NCBI GenBank assembly: GCA_016207825.1
Contig: JACQZI010000023.1
Coordinates: 133,169-197,168 of the forward strand
Direction of reading: 5' to 3'
Source of the DNA: Planctomycetota bacterium
GTDB lineage: Bacteria; Planctomycetota; MHYJ01; JACQXL01; JACQZI01
DNA: 64,000 nt
In this document: one piece after another, positions 7,113-16,354 of the stretch
How the letters are laid out: each line of letters opens with the position of its first letter
Position numbering within the stretch: the stretch's first letter is position 1
The notes under the pieces: generated by a model
Database searches by the model: none
What the model was told of the DNA's origin: nothing
The model's input: the letters and a program-made list of their open reading frames with translations, nothing else
Translations under genes and position numbers: made by a program

Positions 7113-7817
7113 ATGTATATATCATCGTGGAGCGGCGGAAAAGACAGTTGCTTGGCTTGTTATAAAGCAATCCAGTCCGGTTATAGGATTTCGCATCTGG
7201 TAAACTTTATCTCGGCTGAGTTTAAACGGGTCAGCTTCCACGGCACGCCGGCAAAGTTGGTCCAAAGGCAAGCGGATGCTATCGGAATCCCTTTATTGCA
7301 GAAAGAGGCCCATCCCGAAGACTACGAGCCATCTTTTAAGGAAGCGGTTAACCAATTGCGAATGGCGAATGGCGAATGGGGAATTAAAAATTCCGAATCC
7401 CGAATCCCCAATTCCGCACTTGAGGGCATGGTTTTCGGTGATATTTATCTGCAGGAACACCGGCAATGGACAACGCGCGTCTGCAACGAACTCGGCATAC
7501 AAGCAATAGAGATGCTCTGGGGCATGCGTACGGAAGATATACTGGATGAATTCATCGGCCTTGGATTCAAATCGCTTATCATTTCCGCCAAGGCATCGCT
7601 TATTGGCAAGGAATGGGTCGGTAAACTAATCAGCCATGAATTCATAAACTATCTTAAAAATGAAAAGCCCCATGTGGACATCTGCGGGGAAAACGGGGAA
7701 TACCACACGTTCGTATTTGACGGGCCGTTATTCAAGAAACCTGTAAAGGTTGCAAAACAGGAGGTGATAGAAAAAGAAACGCCTTATGGCAAATGGTATT
7801 TTTTGGATATGGAATAA
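7113..7817 (+). CDS. DUF71/COG2102 PP-loop ATPase, predicted B12-salvage subfamily
   Basis: A 234-residue PP-loop protein with SSWSGGKDSC at residues 4-13 (adenylation loop), GTPAKLVQRQADAIGIPL near 44-61, and a C-terminal CGENGEYHTFVFDGP motif typical of DUF71 (diphthine-ammonia ligase-like) proteins. Eukaryal and archaeal members amidate diphthine. A bacterial subgroup clusters with B12 genes and has been predicted to act in B12 salvage, possibly on cobinamide amides. The position between btuD and the BtuB-like receptor supports that subgroup. Residues about 82-102 are encoded by an in-frame inverted microrepeat (7357-7418), an insertion the family does not normally have. Confidence 0.8.
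   Translation: MYISSWSGGKDSCLACYKAIQSGYRISHLVNFISAEFKRVSFHGTPAKLVQRQADAIGIPLLQKEAHPEDYEPSFKEAVNQLRMANGEWGIKNSESRIPNSALEGMVFGDIYLQEHRQWTTRVCNELGIQAIEMLWGMRTEDILDEFIGLGFKSLIISAKASLIGKEWVGKLISHEFINYLKNEKPHVDICGENGEYHTFVFDGPLFKKPVKVAKQEVIEKETPYGKWYFLDME
7357..7418. repeat. In-frame inverted 7-bp-period microrepeat inside the DUF71 gene
   Basis: GCGAATG, GCGAATG, GCGAATG and GGGAATT form the left arm; CCGAATC, CCGAATC, CCCAATT and CCGC the right arm, around AAAA. The arms are reverse-complementary. The frame remains open and adds about 20 residues (RMANGEWGIKNSESRIPNS). Confidence 0.7.
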
Positions 7818-7824
7818 TCAAATC

Positions 7825-7866
7825 TGCCGGCGTCCCGACGTATGTCGGGACTTTGCCCGGCCGGCA
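7825..7866. terminator. Strong hairpin between the DUF71 gene and the receptor gene
   Basis: TGCCGG (7825-7830) pairs with CCGGCA (7861-7866), and inside it GTCCCGAC pairs with GTCGGGAC around GTAT. Only a mixed ATGATTTAGTTTTT follows, so it could be a weak terminator, an mRNA-stabilising hairpin or a REP-like element. A related TCCCAATAC/GTATTGGGA hairpin lies at 21741-21761. Confidence 0.45.
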
Positions 7867-7918
7867 TGATTTAGTTTTTAGATATTAAAACAGAATAGTT
7901 TTAAGAAAGGGATATATC

Positions 7919-9979
7919 ATGAAACGTTTTATAATAATAGGCTTTTCTCTGTGTGCTCTGTGTTTCTGCGGTTTGCCAACCAAGGCTGAAGAAGAGATGG
8001 AAGAAATCGTGGTTACCGCCACGCGCGAGGAAAAACCGCTGAAGGACGCGCCCGGCGCAATCACTCTTATCAAGCAATCGGAAATAGAAGGCAAGAATAC
8101 GCTTGATATTACCAATGCGCTTGCCTATAGCCCGGGCGCTAAGATACTGCGCTACGGCTCGCTCGGCTCGAACGCCACTATTCACCTGAGAGGCTTGTAT
8201 TCACAGCATACGCTGGTCATGGTTGACGACCGAATCATCAACGCGCCATCAAGCGGGGGAGCGGATTTATCGTTTCTCTCCGCGGATAATGTCGAACGGA
8301 TTGAAATCATGCGCGGGGCGGCTTCTTCCCTCTACGGAGGCAACGCCGTTGCCGGGGTGATCAATATCATTACCAAAAACCCATCTGGCCAGCCAAAAAG
8401 CTATCTCAACACATTATACGGCTCTTATGACACGTCCATTACACAGTTTTCGGACAGCCGTTCTTTCGGCGGTTTCGGATACATCTTTAATGGAAACTAT
8501 AAATCATCGCAGGGGCACCGCGACAACAGCGCCTATTACTCAAACGACAGCCATCTCAAAATGAATTATAAATGGGCGGATGAAATGAAGCTGTCGCTTG
8601 ATATCGGCGCAAACGAAGGCAAAAACGATTTGCCCGGCACGCGCCCGGCAAAAGACCCGGCATTAAGAACCGCCTCCCAAAAAACATTCGGCGACAGCAA
8701 GATTTCCACCAGCCGCGATTCAGGGGAAAGCGCGAAATCATACCTAAACCTCGTCTTTAACATAGGGCATTTCAAGGTTAAACAATATGGCAATTACTGG
8801 GATGATATTAATCACCAGGAATGGATTTCCGTGGGCGCGCATTACACCCGGAACAGCAATTACCGCAGCGCTACTTACGGAACGGAAATAATCGCCGACT
8901 TGGATTATTCCTATATTAACCACTGGACCGCCGGCTTGAGCGCAGGCGGGGCGCGTTACAAGATACATGATGACGAGGTTAATTTACAAACCGTAACCCT
9001 TACCGAAAGCAAATGGAACGCACGCAGGGGCAATTACGCCGCATTCGCCCAGAACGAAATAAAACTGGATAACATCCTTTTTACCATAGGCGGACGCTGG
9101 GATAACCCGACTGATTTCGCGACTCAGCTTACGGGCAAAGGCAATATCCTCTGGCACATAAACGAGACCACATCCATGCGCGTTTCCGGAGGCAGTTCTT
9201 ACCGAGCGCCTTCCCTTAACGACCTTAACTGGCCAAAAGACGCATTTTCCGAAGGGAATCCGGAATTGCAGCCGGAAAAAGGCAAGACCTACGAAGCCGG
9301 AATAAAACATGAACTTAAACCAGTCGCATTGGTTACAGAACTGACTATCTTCAGGCAGAATCTTAAAAACATGATCGCTTGGGCACCGACCGGCTCTATG
9401 GGACCCTGGGGTAACAGATGGCATCCTTCAAACCTTAATACCGCGTGGATTACCGGGCTGGAATTGGGGGTAACCTACCGGCAGATAAAAAATATTACGT
9501 TCAACCTGAATTATACTTTTCTGGACGCATATCAGCGAAACAAAGAAGCGCGCCAGTATATCTATGACCCGTTTACCTGGGCGACCCTGGCTGTCATCAG
9601 CAAATCAGAAACCCGCCAACTGGCTTATACGCCTGTCCATAAAACTGATATCGGAATAAACTTTGCCAATCTCGGCGGGGCGGAAAACTTGTTTCTGGAT
9701 ATGGATGTGCAATATATCGCATCCACCTACCAATACTACGGAAATAGCGACCTTGGTTTTCCCGTGGAAACAGCCTGGACAGAAACCAAAAAGCAGGGCG
9801 GTTACTGGCTGGTGAATATGAAGATAAGGAAAAACACCGCGGGCAATTTCGGGTTCTTTATTGGAATGGAAAATATTACCAATAAGGAATATGTTATCCA
9901 GCTGGGCAGTTCGATTAATGACCGCGGCTATCCCATGCCGGGGAGAACGGTATTGGCAGGTGCCGAGTTCAGGTTTTAA
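7919..9979 (+). CDS. btuB: TonB-dependent outer-membrane receptor, BtuB-like
   Basis: A 686-residue protein with a signal peptide (about 1-22), a TonB box-like EEIVVTAT (about 27-34), a plug domain (DAPGAITLI ... LRGLYSQHTLVMVDDRIIN ... IEIMRGAASSLYGGNAVAGVINIIT, about 45-145) and a long beta barrel ending in the typical terminal phenylalanine (AGAEFRF). Such receptors import corrinoids across the outer membrane using TonB-ExbBD, which are not encoded here. The assignment to B12 comes from the riboswitch cluster. The signal peptide coding sequence contains an 8-bp-period microrepeat (CTCTGTGT/GCTCTGTG/TTTCTGCG). A good ribosome site (AAAGGGA) precedes the ATG. Confidence 0.88.
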   Translation: MKRFIIIGFSLCALCFCGLPTKAEEEMEEIVVTATREEKPLKDAPGAITLIKQSEIEGKNTLDITNALAYSPGAKILRYGSLGSNATIHLRGLYSQHTLVMVDDRIINAPSSGGADLSFLSADNVERIEIMRGAASSLYGGNAVAGVINIITKNPSGQPKSYLNTLYGSYDTSITQFSDSRSFGGFGYIFNGNYKSSQGHRDNSAYYSNDSHLKMNYKWADEMKLSLDIGANEGKNDLPGTRPAKDPALRTASQKTFGDSKISTSRDSGESAKSYLNLVFNIGHFKVKQYGNYWDDINHQEWISVGAHYTRNSNYRSATYGTEIIADLDYSYINHWTAGLSAGGARYKIHDDEVNLQTVTLTESKWNARRGNYAAFAQNEIKLDNILFTIGGRWDNPTDFATQLTGKGNILWHINETTSMRVSGGSSYRAPSLNDLNWPKDAFSEGNPELQPEKGKTYEAGIKHELKPVALVTELTIFRQNLKNMIAWAPTGSMGPWGNRWHPSNLNTAWITGLELGVTYRQIKNITFNLNYTFLDAYQRNKEARQYIYDPFTWATLAVISKSETRQLAYTPVHKTDIGINFANLGGAENLFLDMDVQYIASTYQYYGNSDLGFPVETAWTETKKQGGYWLVNMKIRKNTAGNFGFFIGMENITNKEYVIQLGSSINDRGYPMPGRTVLAGAEFRF

Positions 9980-10049
9980 ATATAATCATTTAAGTCAAAT
10001 TATATTTTTATTGCCTTTGTGGATTTTTTGTCTTACAATATACGACGTT

Positions 10050-10997
10050 ATGGCGGAAATGAAATGCACTCGAGAAGCGTGCGGAAGCGCGCTGGTGGAA
10101 TTGGGAAAAATAAACCCCAATGTAGTCGTACTTTCCGCAGACTTGGCCGGCTCAACTAAGACAAGCGATTTCCAAAAAGCCTTCCCGGATCGGTTTTTTA
10201 ATATGGGAATCGCCGAAGCCAATATGATGAATACCGCCGCGGGACTGGCGTTTTCCGGCAAAATTGCCTTTGCCACAACCTTCGCAATATTTGCCACCGG
10301 ACGCCCATGGGAACAAATCAGGAATACGATTGCCTATACCAAAGCCAATGTCAAAATAGTCGCCACACACGGAGGCGTTGCGGTCGGCCCGGACGGCGCT
10401 TCTCATCAGGGAATTGAGGATATCGCTCTCATGCGCGTGATTCCGGGAATGACCGTTATCATTCCCTGCGATGCCGTGGAAACGCCCAAGGCAATATTCG
10501 CCGCCGCCCAGATTAAAGGCCCGGTCTATATCCGTCTTTCCAGGCCGAAACTGGCGGTGATTACAAATCAAACAGATTATTTTAAGGTGGGTGGGACCAA
10601 TATTTTACGCGAGGGAAATGATGTTACAATCATCGCCTGCGGAATAATGGTTGCCAAGGCGCTGGAAGCGGCGGATGCCCTGAAAGCGCAAAACATAAGC
10701 GCCACAGTAGTCAATCTCCACACGATAAAACCGCTTGATAACGACAGTATCATCAGCCTTGCCAAAAAGACCGGAGCCGTTGTCACAGCCGAAGAACATC
10801 TTGTTGCCGGAGGCATGGGAAGCGCTGTCGCGGAATTATTGAGCCGCAACCATCCAGTGCCGATTGAAATGGTCGGGATAAACGACCGGTTCGGGCAATC
10901 CGGCGAATCGGATGAACTGCTTAAATATTATCATCTTACCGCAGAGGATATCGTCGGCGCCGCAAAAAAAGCAATAAGCCGCAAAAGGACCCAATAA
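10050..10997 (+). CDS. Transketolase, C-terminal half (pyrimidine and C domains)
   Basis: About 315 residues from the ATG at 10050, matching the second half of split transketolases: FFNMGIAEANMMNTAAGLA (thiamine-pyrimidine domain with the catalytic glutamate in GIAE), HGGVAVGPDGASHQGIEDIALMR, then a C-terminal domain (THPLDNDSI-like, EEHLVAGGMGSAVAELL). Transketolase moves two-carbon ketol units in the pentose phosphate pathway. The open frame extends upstream into the receptor gene, but similarity begins only at MKCTREACG, so the 10050 start is preferred. The N-terminal half, normally the gene just upstream, is absent from the window. A DXS-like fragment or a related enzyme cannot be excluded. 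Confidence 0.85.
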   Translation: MAEMKCTREACGSALVELGKINPNVVVLSADLAGSTKTSDFQKAFPDRFFNMGIAEANMMNTAAGLAFSGKIAFATTFAIFATGRPWEQIRNTIAYTKANVKIVATHGGVAVGPDGASHQGIEDIALMRVIPGMTVIIPCDAVETPKAIFAAAQIKGPVYIRLSRPKLAVITNQTDYFKVGGTNILREGNDVTIIACGIMVAKALEAADALKAQNISATVVNLHTIKPLDNDSIISLAKKTGAVVTAEEHLVAGGMGSAVAELLSRNHPVPIEMVGINDRFGQSGESDELLKYYHLTAEDIVGAAKKAISRKRTQ

Positions 10998-11026
10998 AAT
11001 CCACTACTAGAGGGAAAAGAAACAAA

Positions 11027-12265
11027 ATGATCATCTCGTTTAAAATCAGCAAGCTTCATATTGTTCTGTTTATCTTCGCCCTAGTGGCGGCGTTTCTGAT
11101 AGCAACTAAAATATCAGGAGGTTCCTCGGACTCCCAAATCGTTGAAAAAGAAGTAAAGAAAATCGTCACGGTTTATGATATCATCAAAAATAATTACGTA
11201 AACGATGTTAAATCTGAAGATATATTCAATAACGCCTTTAAAGGCATGCTTAATAATCTTGATCCCTATAGTGATTATTTTTCCCCGGATGAATACAGAG
11301 AATTCCAGATTTCAATGAAAGGCGAACTTACCGGGGTGGGAATGGAAATCACCATGGAAAATGGGATGCTTAAGGTCATTGCCCCGCTGGAAGACTCGCC
11401 TGCTTTCCGGGCAGGAATACTCGCCGGAGACCATATCCTGGAAATAGACGGGGAATCTACAGAATCTTTCACGCTTTCCGATTGCTTCCGCCGTATCATA
11501 GGGAAAGAAGGAACCGAAGTCACCTTAACACTCCTTCACCAGGGAGAAGACACTCCCCAAAAAATCACCGTTATCAGGGAAAAGATAAAGATAAAAAGCG
11601 TGAAATACGCCCATATAATAAACAAAGAAGAAAATATTGGCTATATCCGCATTACTAATTTCCAGGAAGATACAAGCGAGTCGTTTGCGCAAGAGGTAAA
11701 AAACCTGCGGGAAAAAGGGATAAAGTCCCTCATAATAGATTTGAGATTTAATGGAGGTGGACTGATGATCCCTGCCGTAGAAATATCCAATATGTTTATC
11801 AAGAATGGCATTATCGTTTCCACCAAGGGGCGGGCTGAAGACTCCAAAGAAATCTACAAAGCCGAACCTAAAAACGCTGTTTTTGACGGGGTGCCTTTAG
11901 TTATTCTCATTAACGGATATACCGCCAGCGCTTCAGAAATATTTTCGGGCGCCATCCAGGACCATAAAAAAGGAATACTAGTCGGTTCGCGTACATACGG
12001 CAAAGGACTTGTCCAGACGCTCGTGGAAATCCCCGGAGATAAATCCGCCGTAAAACTTACTATTTCTAAATATTATACTCCTTCCGGCAAATGCCTGCAA
12101 AGGCAAAAAGATAAGAATTACGGATTGGATCCTGATGAATTGGTTGAACTCTCTACCGCGGAGGAGGTGGAATTATTAAAAGCGCGCAGCCGGGGAGACC
12201 AGATTGATATAACACACGATAAGCAACTTGAAAAGGCGATAGAAAAACTAAGCCTGCCTAAATGA
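11027..12265 (+). CDS. S41 family C-terminal processing protease with PDZ domain
   Basis: A 412-residue secreted or membrane-anchored protease. An N-terminal hydrophobic segment (about 9-26) is followed by a PDZ domain (GVGMEITMENGMLKVIAPLEDSPAFRAGI, about 101-129 in shorter blocks) and the tail-specific protease core. The catalytic pair is visible: Ser301 in TASASEIFSGA and Lys326 in TYGKGLVQT, 25 residues apart as in E. coli Prc. Such enzymes degrade or mature periplasmic proteins with exposed C-termini. A ribosome site (GAGGGAAAAG) precedes the ATG. It is convergent with the small minus-strand gene at 12290-12544. Confidence 0.9.
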   Translation: MIISFKISKLHIVLFIFALVAAFLIATKISGGSSDSQIVEKEVKKIVTVYDIIKNNYVNDVKSEDIFNNAFKGMLNNLDPYSDYFSPDEYREFQISMKGELTGVGMEITMENGMLKVIAPLEDSPAFRAGILAGDHILEIDGESTESFTLSDCFRRIIGKEGTEVTLTLLHQGEDTPQKITVIREKIKIKSVKYAHIINKEENIGYIRITNFQEDTSESFAQEVKNLREKGIKSLIIDLRFNGGGLMIPAVEISNMFIKNGIIVSTKGRAEDSKEIYKAEPKNAVFDGVPLVILINGYTASASEIFSGAIQDHKKGILVGSRTYGKGLVQTLVEIPGDKSAVKLTISKYYTPSGKCLQRQKDKNYGLDPDELVELSTAEEVELLKARSRGDQIDITHDKQLEKAIEKLSLPK

Positions 12266-12289
12266 CGGGGACGGCCGACTGGTCAACGC

Positions 12290-12544
12290 TTAAAACTTAT
12301 CTTTAATCTGATCCGCCAGGTTTACCTTATTTTTCTCCTCGTATTCCTGCAGTTTCTCTATCCGCTTGAGGTCATCCTTAATACGATTAACCAGTTTGAA
12401 AATATAAGGTCTGCCTTTTAACCGGTCACCCAGGTCTTTAAGCATCCTTTCCCAGCTGCCGCCATAGAGTTCGTCCCTCAATGTAATAAGCATTTTTTCC
12501 TCCGAAGATAGATTTTCCGCAAAAGATTTATTCTTTCCTGCCAT
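12290..12544 (-). CDS. Small charged protein of unknown function
   Basis: 84 residues, strongly charged and predicted helical (SSEEKMLITLRDELYGGSWE, then RLKGRPYIFKLVNRIKDDLK). I do not recognise a family. It has no signal peptide or membrane segment. It is probably real: it starts with ATG, ends at a clean stop in the gap after the S41 protease, and fills a gap without a better frame. Its upstream region (12545-12690) is AT-rich and shared with the yggS promoter. Confidence 0.55.
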   Translation of the reverse strand: MAGKNKSFAENLSSEEKMLITLRDELYGGSWERMLKDLGDRLKGRPYIFKLVNRIKDDLKRIEKLQEYEEKNKVNLADQIKDKF

Positions 12545-12694
12545 AATCTCTGCTATACTTATATTATCAGCTATATTTCACAAGTAGTTTAGCAAAATTT
12601 TAGTAAAAAAGTAATTTTTAGTCTGCAAGACAGATGATTTCGGCTACCTTTAACCACATATAAAAGCTATCGGGAAACATCTCGCTTTTATTAA

Positions 12695-12723
12695 TTGACT
12701 TTTAGCTTTATCGGAAGTAATAT
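12695..12723 (+). promoter_or_regulatory. Sigma-70 type promoter of yggS
   Basis: TTGACT (12695-12700), a 17-bp spacer and TAATAT (12718-12723). The start would be near 12730, leaving a leader of about 13 bases before the ATG at 12743. This excludes the longer frame that opens at 12695, inside the -35 box. Confidence 0.75.
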
Positions 12724-12742
12724 AATAAGTTTAAAAGCCCAT

Positions 12743-13456
12743 ATGAACGAGCTAATTGTTCCGGAATATTTGACGAATAATCTGGATTGGATAAGGCAGA
12801 AAATCGAGAAATCGGCTCGTAAGGTAAACAGGGATCCTTCGGAAATTAAACTGATAACAGTTACTAAATACGCGGACATTGAAACCATCGGGTATTTACC
12901 AGCACTCGGACTCTTCGATTTAGGGGAAAACAAAGTTCAGGAACTGGTAAAAAAAGCAGAGGCTTTACCGGATTCGGTAACCTGGCATATGATTGGTCAT
13001 ATGCAGACTAATAAAATCAAGAGGGGGTTGCCTTTTTTTAATTACCTGCACTCGCTGGACAGCTTGCATCTGGCAGAGGCGCTGGAAAACGAAGCTAACA
13101 GGATCAATAAGCAACTTAATGTTTTTATCCAGCTTAATATAAGCGGGGAAGAATCGAAATACGGGATAAAACCGGAAGAGCTCTTTAATTTTTACGGGAA
13201 AGCAAAGGATTATTCCCATCTGAAAATTATCGGCTTGATGACCATTGCACCAGAAGCAACTAACCCTGAAGAATCCCGCCCCGTATTCCGAAAACTCCGG
13301 GAATACCTCGACGAATTGAAAACTAAAATGACTGGTCAGGCAAGAAATGATTTCTGCCACCTGTCAATGGGCATGACCCAGGATTATGATGTCGCGATAG
13401 AAGAAGGGGCTACGTTCATCAGAATCGGGACAGCTCTTTTTAAAGAAGCGGCCTAA
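12743..13456 (+). CDS. yggS: YggS/PLPBP family pyridoxal-phosphate homeostasis protein
   Basis: About 237 residues of the PROSC/YggS single-domain alanine racemase fold. It has the PLP-lysine motif LITVTKYADIE (lysine in TK), FDLGENKVQELVKKA, WHMIGHMQTNKIK and the C-terminal LSMGMTQDYDVAIEEGATFIRIGTALF, which binds the phosphate. These proteins keep free PLP in balance and are not racemases. The start at 12743 is chosen because a promoter occupies 12695-12723. The two residues after LSMGM read TQDY where SxDY is usual, a mild change. It probably heads the transcription unit through the kinase gene. Confidence 0.92.
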   Translation: MNELIVPEYLTNNLDWIRQKIEKSARKVNRDPSEIKLITVTKYADIETIGYLPALGLFDLGENKVQELVKKAEALPDSVTWHMIGHMQTNKIKRGLPFFNYLHSLDSLHLAEALENEANRINKQLNVFIQLNISGEESKYGIKPEELFNFYGKAKDYSHLKIIGLMTIAPEATNPEESRPVFRKLREYLDELKTKMTGQARNDFCHLSMGMTQDYDVAIEEGATFIRIGTALFKEAA

Positions 13457-13480
13457 ATAACTTTTATATCTTGTAATATT

Positions 13481-16354
13481 ATGCCTCGTTTAATAGTAGA
13501 AAAAGGCCCTGATAAAGGCAAATCCATCCGCATCAGCGGAAACGACACCATTGTCATTGGACGGGAAACTACCGCTAACCTGCGCTTAAGCGACATCATG
13601 GCTTCGCGCATGCACTTCCGGATAGAATTCCGCGCGGACGGCGGTTATTACCTGATAGATTTGAACAGCATGAACGGCACCTTTGTTAACGGACAGAAAG
13701 TCAAAGAACGCGCACTAAAACTGGGAGACAAGGTACAAATCGGCGAAACTCTTTTCACTTTTATGGGAGATATCGAAGCCCAGAAACAGGGACCCATCGG
13801 TCAGACTATCGGCGGATACACCATCATGGAACGCGTCGGCCGCGGCGGCATGGGCACGGTTTATAAAGCACTCCAGATTTCTTTAAATCGCGTGGTAGCG
13901 TTAAAGCTCCTCTCGGATGAATTGGTAAAGGATAAAACATTCATCAACCTCTTTGTGCAGGAAGCCCGCGCGGCTGCCCAGCTTAACCACCCCAATATCG
14001 TCCAGGTTTACGATGTCGGTTCCGACAAAGAAGTTTACTTTTTCTCCATGGAATATGTGCCGGGTGCCAGTCTGCAGGATATACTTTCCAAACGTAAGAA
14101 ACTACCGCCGGAAGTGGCCGTCGGCATTGTTTTCCAAGCGGCCCAGGGACTGGAATACGCGGAAAAGAAAGGCATCGTCCACCGCGATATCAAACCTGAT
14201 AATCTTATGATGGGGGAAAACGAAATAATTAAAATAGGAGACCTCGGCCTGGCAAAAAGCCTCAAAGCCCCTTTCGCCGAAGAACAGGCAAGCAGCGTTT
14301 TCGGCACTCCCCATTACGTCGCGCCTGAACAGGCAACGGGAAAGCCGGTTGACCACCGGGCGGATATATATTCGCTCGGCTCTACTTTTTACCGCATACT
14401 TACCGGCATAACGCCATATTCCGGGTCTAGCGTCAAAGAAATCATCGCCAAGAAAATCAAGGATGACCCGACCCCCATTAAGCAATTGGAACCCGGCTTA
14501 TCCAGCGAACTCAGCAAAATAATTGATAAAATGATTAAAAGGAATCCAGACGAACGTTTCCAGACTTTTTCCGAAGTCCTGAAAGCGCTGGAAACGATTA
14601 AAAGCGGAGTCATTAGCACACGGGCAACATCCACTCCGGATGACACCTCCAAAAAAGAACCCTCTAAAGAGGAAGGCACGCTGCCGAAAAATCTGATAGA
14701 TAGCATTGTGTTACCGGTGATACTAACCGTACTTTCCGGATTAAGCCTGTTCCTTATAGTCTGGCATCATTATAAAAATATCGGGCCTGGATTTGAGCCT
14801 ACGGTTATTCCCCAGAACGGGTTCCAGCCGGATGAAAAACAGATTATTGCGGAAATTGATAAATTGGACACGGCTTTAAAAGACACCCCTCAAGATGATG
14901 TCGAACTCCTCATGGAGCTTATTACACGCTATGAGAAATTAACAGAAAAATGCCGCAATATAAAATTATCAATTGTGGTCCAGGTAAAACTAGCTGACCT
15001 AGACAAACGTTTTAACCAGATAAGCGAACCGGTTAGGCAAAAATATAAAGAAAAGAAATCATCCGAGCTTTTTACCGCCTTAACGGAAGAGACAAGCCAC
15101 GAACGCCAGCAGATTATTACGCTTGCCAAAACAGGCGACGTCGATTTCTATATAAAAAAATGGATTGAAGGATGGGAAAATTTCAAGCTTAAATATGCCG
15201 GCACAGCTTCGGTTGCCCATGCGGATGAACAAATACGGCAAGCAAACCTGTTTAAAGGGCGCATCGAAAACAGCCGGGAACATTATGAAAAACTTCAGCC
15301 TCAGGTTAAAAACGCGGTTAAAGAGCATCGTTTCAAAGAAGCATATGATATAACGACCGGTTTTATAAATGATGAAAAATATCAGGATACTCTCTATAAC
15401 ATAGTCGCCTCGGAATTGCTCCTTGAGATAAAAAACCGCGGGTTGGATGATTTCCAGGAAACCCGTAACGAAGCGGTAAAACTTATGGCGGAAGAAAAGC
15501 TGGAGGAGGCCAAGAAGTTACTGGAGAAAAAACAGGGGTTTTACGGCGAACCGGAACTAGAACAGATGGTCCGGGATAATTTGGCTGATATAGAACAGAA
15601 AATACAACAACAAAAAAACACGGCATTTCAAAAGCTACTTGGGATCGATGAAGGAATATTCTACCGGACATATCCTGATGTCCTTATGCTGGTCCACGAA
15701 AGCGATTTGTCCAATCCGGATAAACTTCTCAAAGAAGCGGAATCGCTTTTGAATATAATTACTGTTAAAACACCTGATTATAACGAGCGGAAAAAAGATA
15801 TCCTTTATGAACTCACTTGCGAAATCCGAATAATGAACCAGCTGAAACTCAATGCCGCGCAGTTTAAGGGTAAAAAATCCCTCAGAAACCAGAAAATAAG
15901 CGATATCTCCAACAGCGGTATTGTCCTGCAGAACGGGGAACTGGTTCTCTGGCGCAAAATCTCATCTCCGGAACTTTTCGATTTAATCAGCAAAGGATGG
16001 AAACTTTCCAGCAGCGAAACTCTTAAATTAGCAATTCTTTGCCTAAAAAGGGGAGGCATGATAAACGAGGCGAAAACACTCCTGAACACGGCCTTAAAAA
16101 ACAATCAGGACAAAGAAGAAACGGCTGTTATAAATAAATATCTCGGCAAGCTTGAGGAATCCGTTCCGATGAGGGAAAAAGACGCTGATTTTATTTTCCG
16201 CCAAGCAAATGCCCAGTTTAATGACCAAAACTATTTTAGCGCCCTCAAAAGCTATAACCTGATTAAATACCGTTTTGTCGATACCAAGCTATACCGGCAG
16301 GCGGAAAATTTCATCGATAAAAAAATCATCGAAATTGAGGAGCGACTTAAATGA
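13481..16354 (+). CDS. FHA domain - Hanks-type Ser/Thr kinase - membrane segment - coiled-coil protein
   Basis: 957 residues. An FHA phosphothreonine-binding domain (about 1-95; IVIGRETTANLRLSD, SRMHFRI, NGTFVNG) is followed by a complete kinase domain (about 112-375): glycine loop VGRGGMGTVYKA, VALKLL, HRDIKPDNLM, DLGLAK, GTPHYVAPEQA. A single membrane segment lies near 407-425 (VLPVILTVLSGLSLFLIV), then a long helical region to the end. FHA at the N-terminus of a kinase suggests autophosphorylation-dependent self-binding; the C-terminal part may sense or scaffold in the periplasm. The stop overlaps the start of the phosphorylase gene (ATGA). Confidence 0.9.
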   Translation: MPRLIVEKGPDKGKSIRISGNDTIVIGRETTANLRLSDIMASRMHFRIEFRADGGYYLIDLNSMNGTFVNGQKVKERALKLGDKVQIGETLFTFMGDIEAQKQGPIGQTIGGYTIMERVGRGGMGTVYKALQISLNRVVALKLLSDELVKDKTFINLFVQEARAAAQLNHPNIVQVYDVGSDKEVYFFSMEYVPGASLQDILSKRKKLPPEVAVGIVFQAAQGLEYAEKKGIVHRDIKPDNLMMGENEIIKIGDLGLAKSLKAPFAEEQASSVFGTPHYVAPEQATGKPVDHRADIYSLGSTFYRILTGITPYSGSSVKEIIAKKIKDDPTPIKQLEPGLSSELSKIIDKMIKRNPDERFQTFSEVLKALETIKSGVISTRATSTPDDTSKKEPSKEEGTLPKNLIDSIVLPVILTVLSGLSLFLIVWHHYKNIGPGFEPTVIPQNGFQPDEKQIIAEIDKLDTALKDTPQDDVELLMELITRYEKLTEKCRNIKLSIVVQVKLADLDKRFNQISEPVRQKYKEKKSSELFTALTEETSHERQQIITLAKTGDVDFYIKKWIEGWENFKLKYAGTASVAHADEQIRQANLFKGRIENSREHYEKLQPQVKNAVKEHRFKEAYDITTGFINDEKYQDTLYNIVASELLLEIKNRGLDDFQETRNEAVKLMAEEKLEEAKKLLEKKQGFYGEPELEQMVRDNLADIEQKIQQQKNTAFQKLLGIDEGIFYRTYPDVLMLVHESDLSNPDKLLKEAESLLNIITVKTPDYNERKKDILYELTCEIRIMNQLKLNAAQFKGKKSLRNQKISDISNSGIVLQNGELVLWRKISSPELFDLISKGWKLSSSETLKLAILCLKRGGMINEAKTLLNTALKNNQDKEETAVINKYLGKLEESVPMREKDADFIFRQANAQFNDQNYFSALKSYNLIKYRFVDTKLYRQAENFIDKKIIEIEERLK

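Noticed and set aside
7825-7866. End of the B12 operon by a strong terminator
   Set aside because: The hairpin is strong but is not followed by a real T-tract, and the BtuB-like gene clearly belongs to the same function, so read-through is likely. It is kept only as a low-confidence hairpin.
9861-10049. N-terminal extension of the transketolase half into the receptor gene
   Set aside because: It overlaps the conserved end of the receptor barrel in another frame and has no transketolase similarity.
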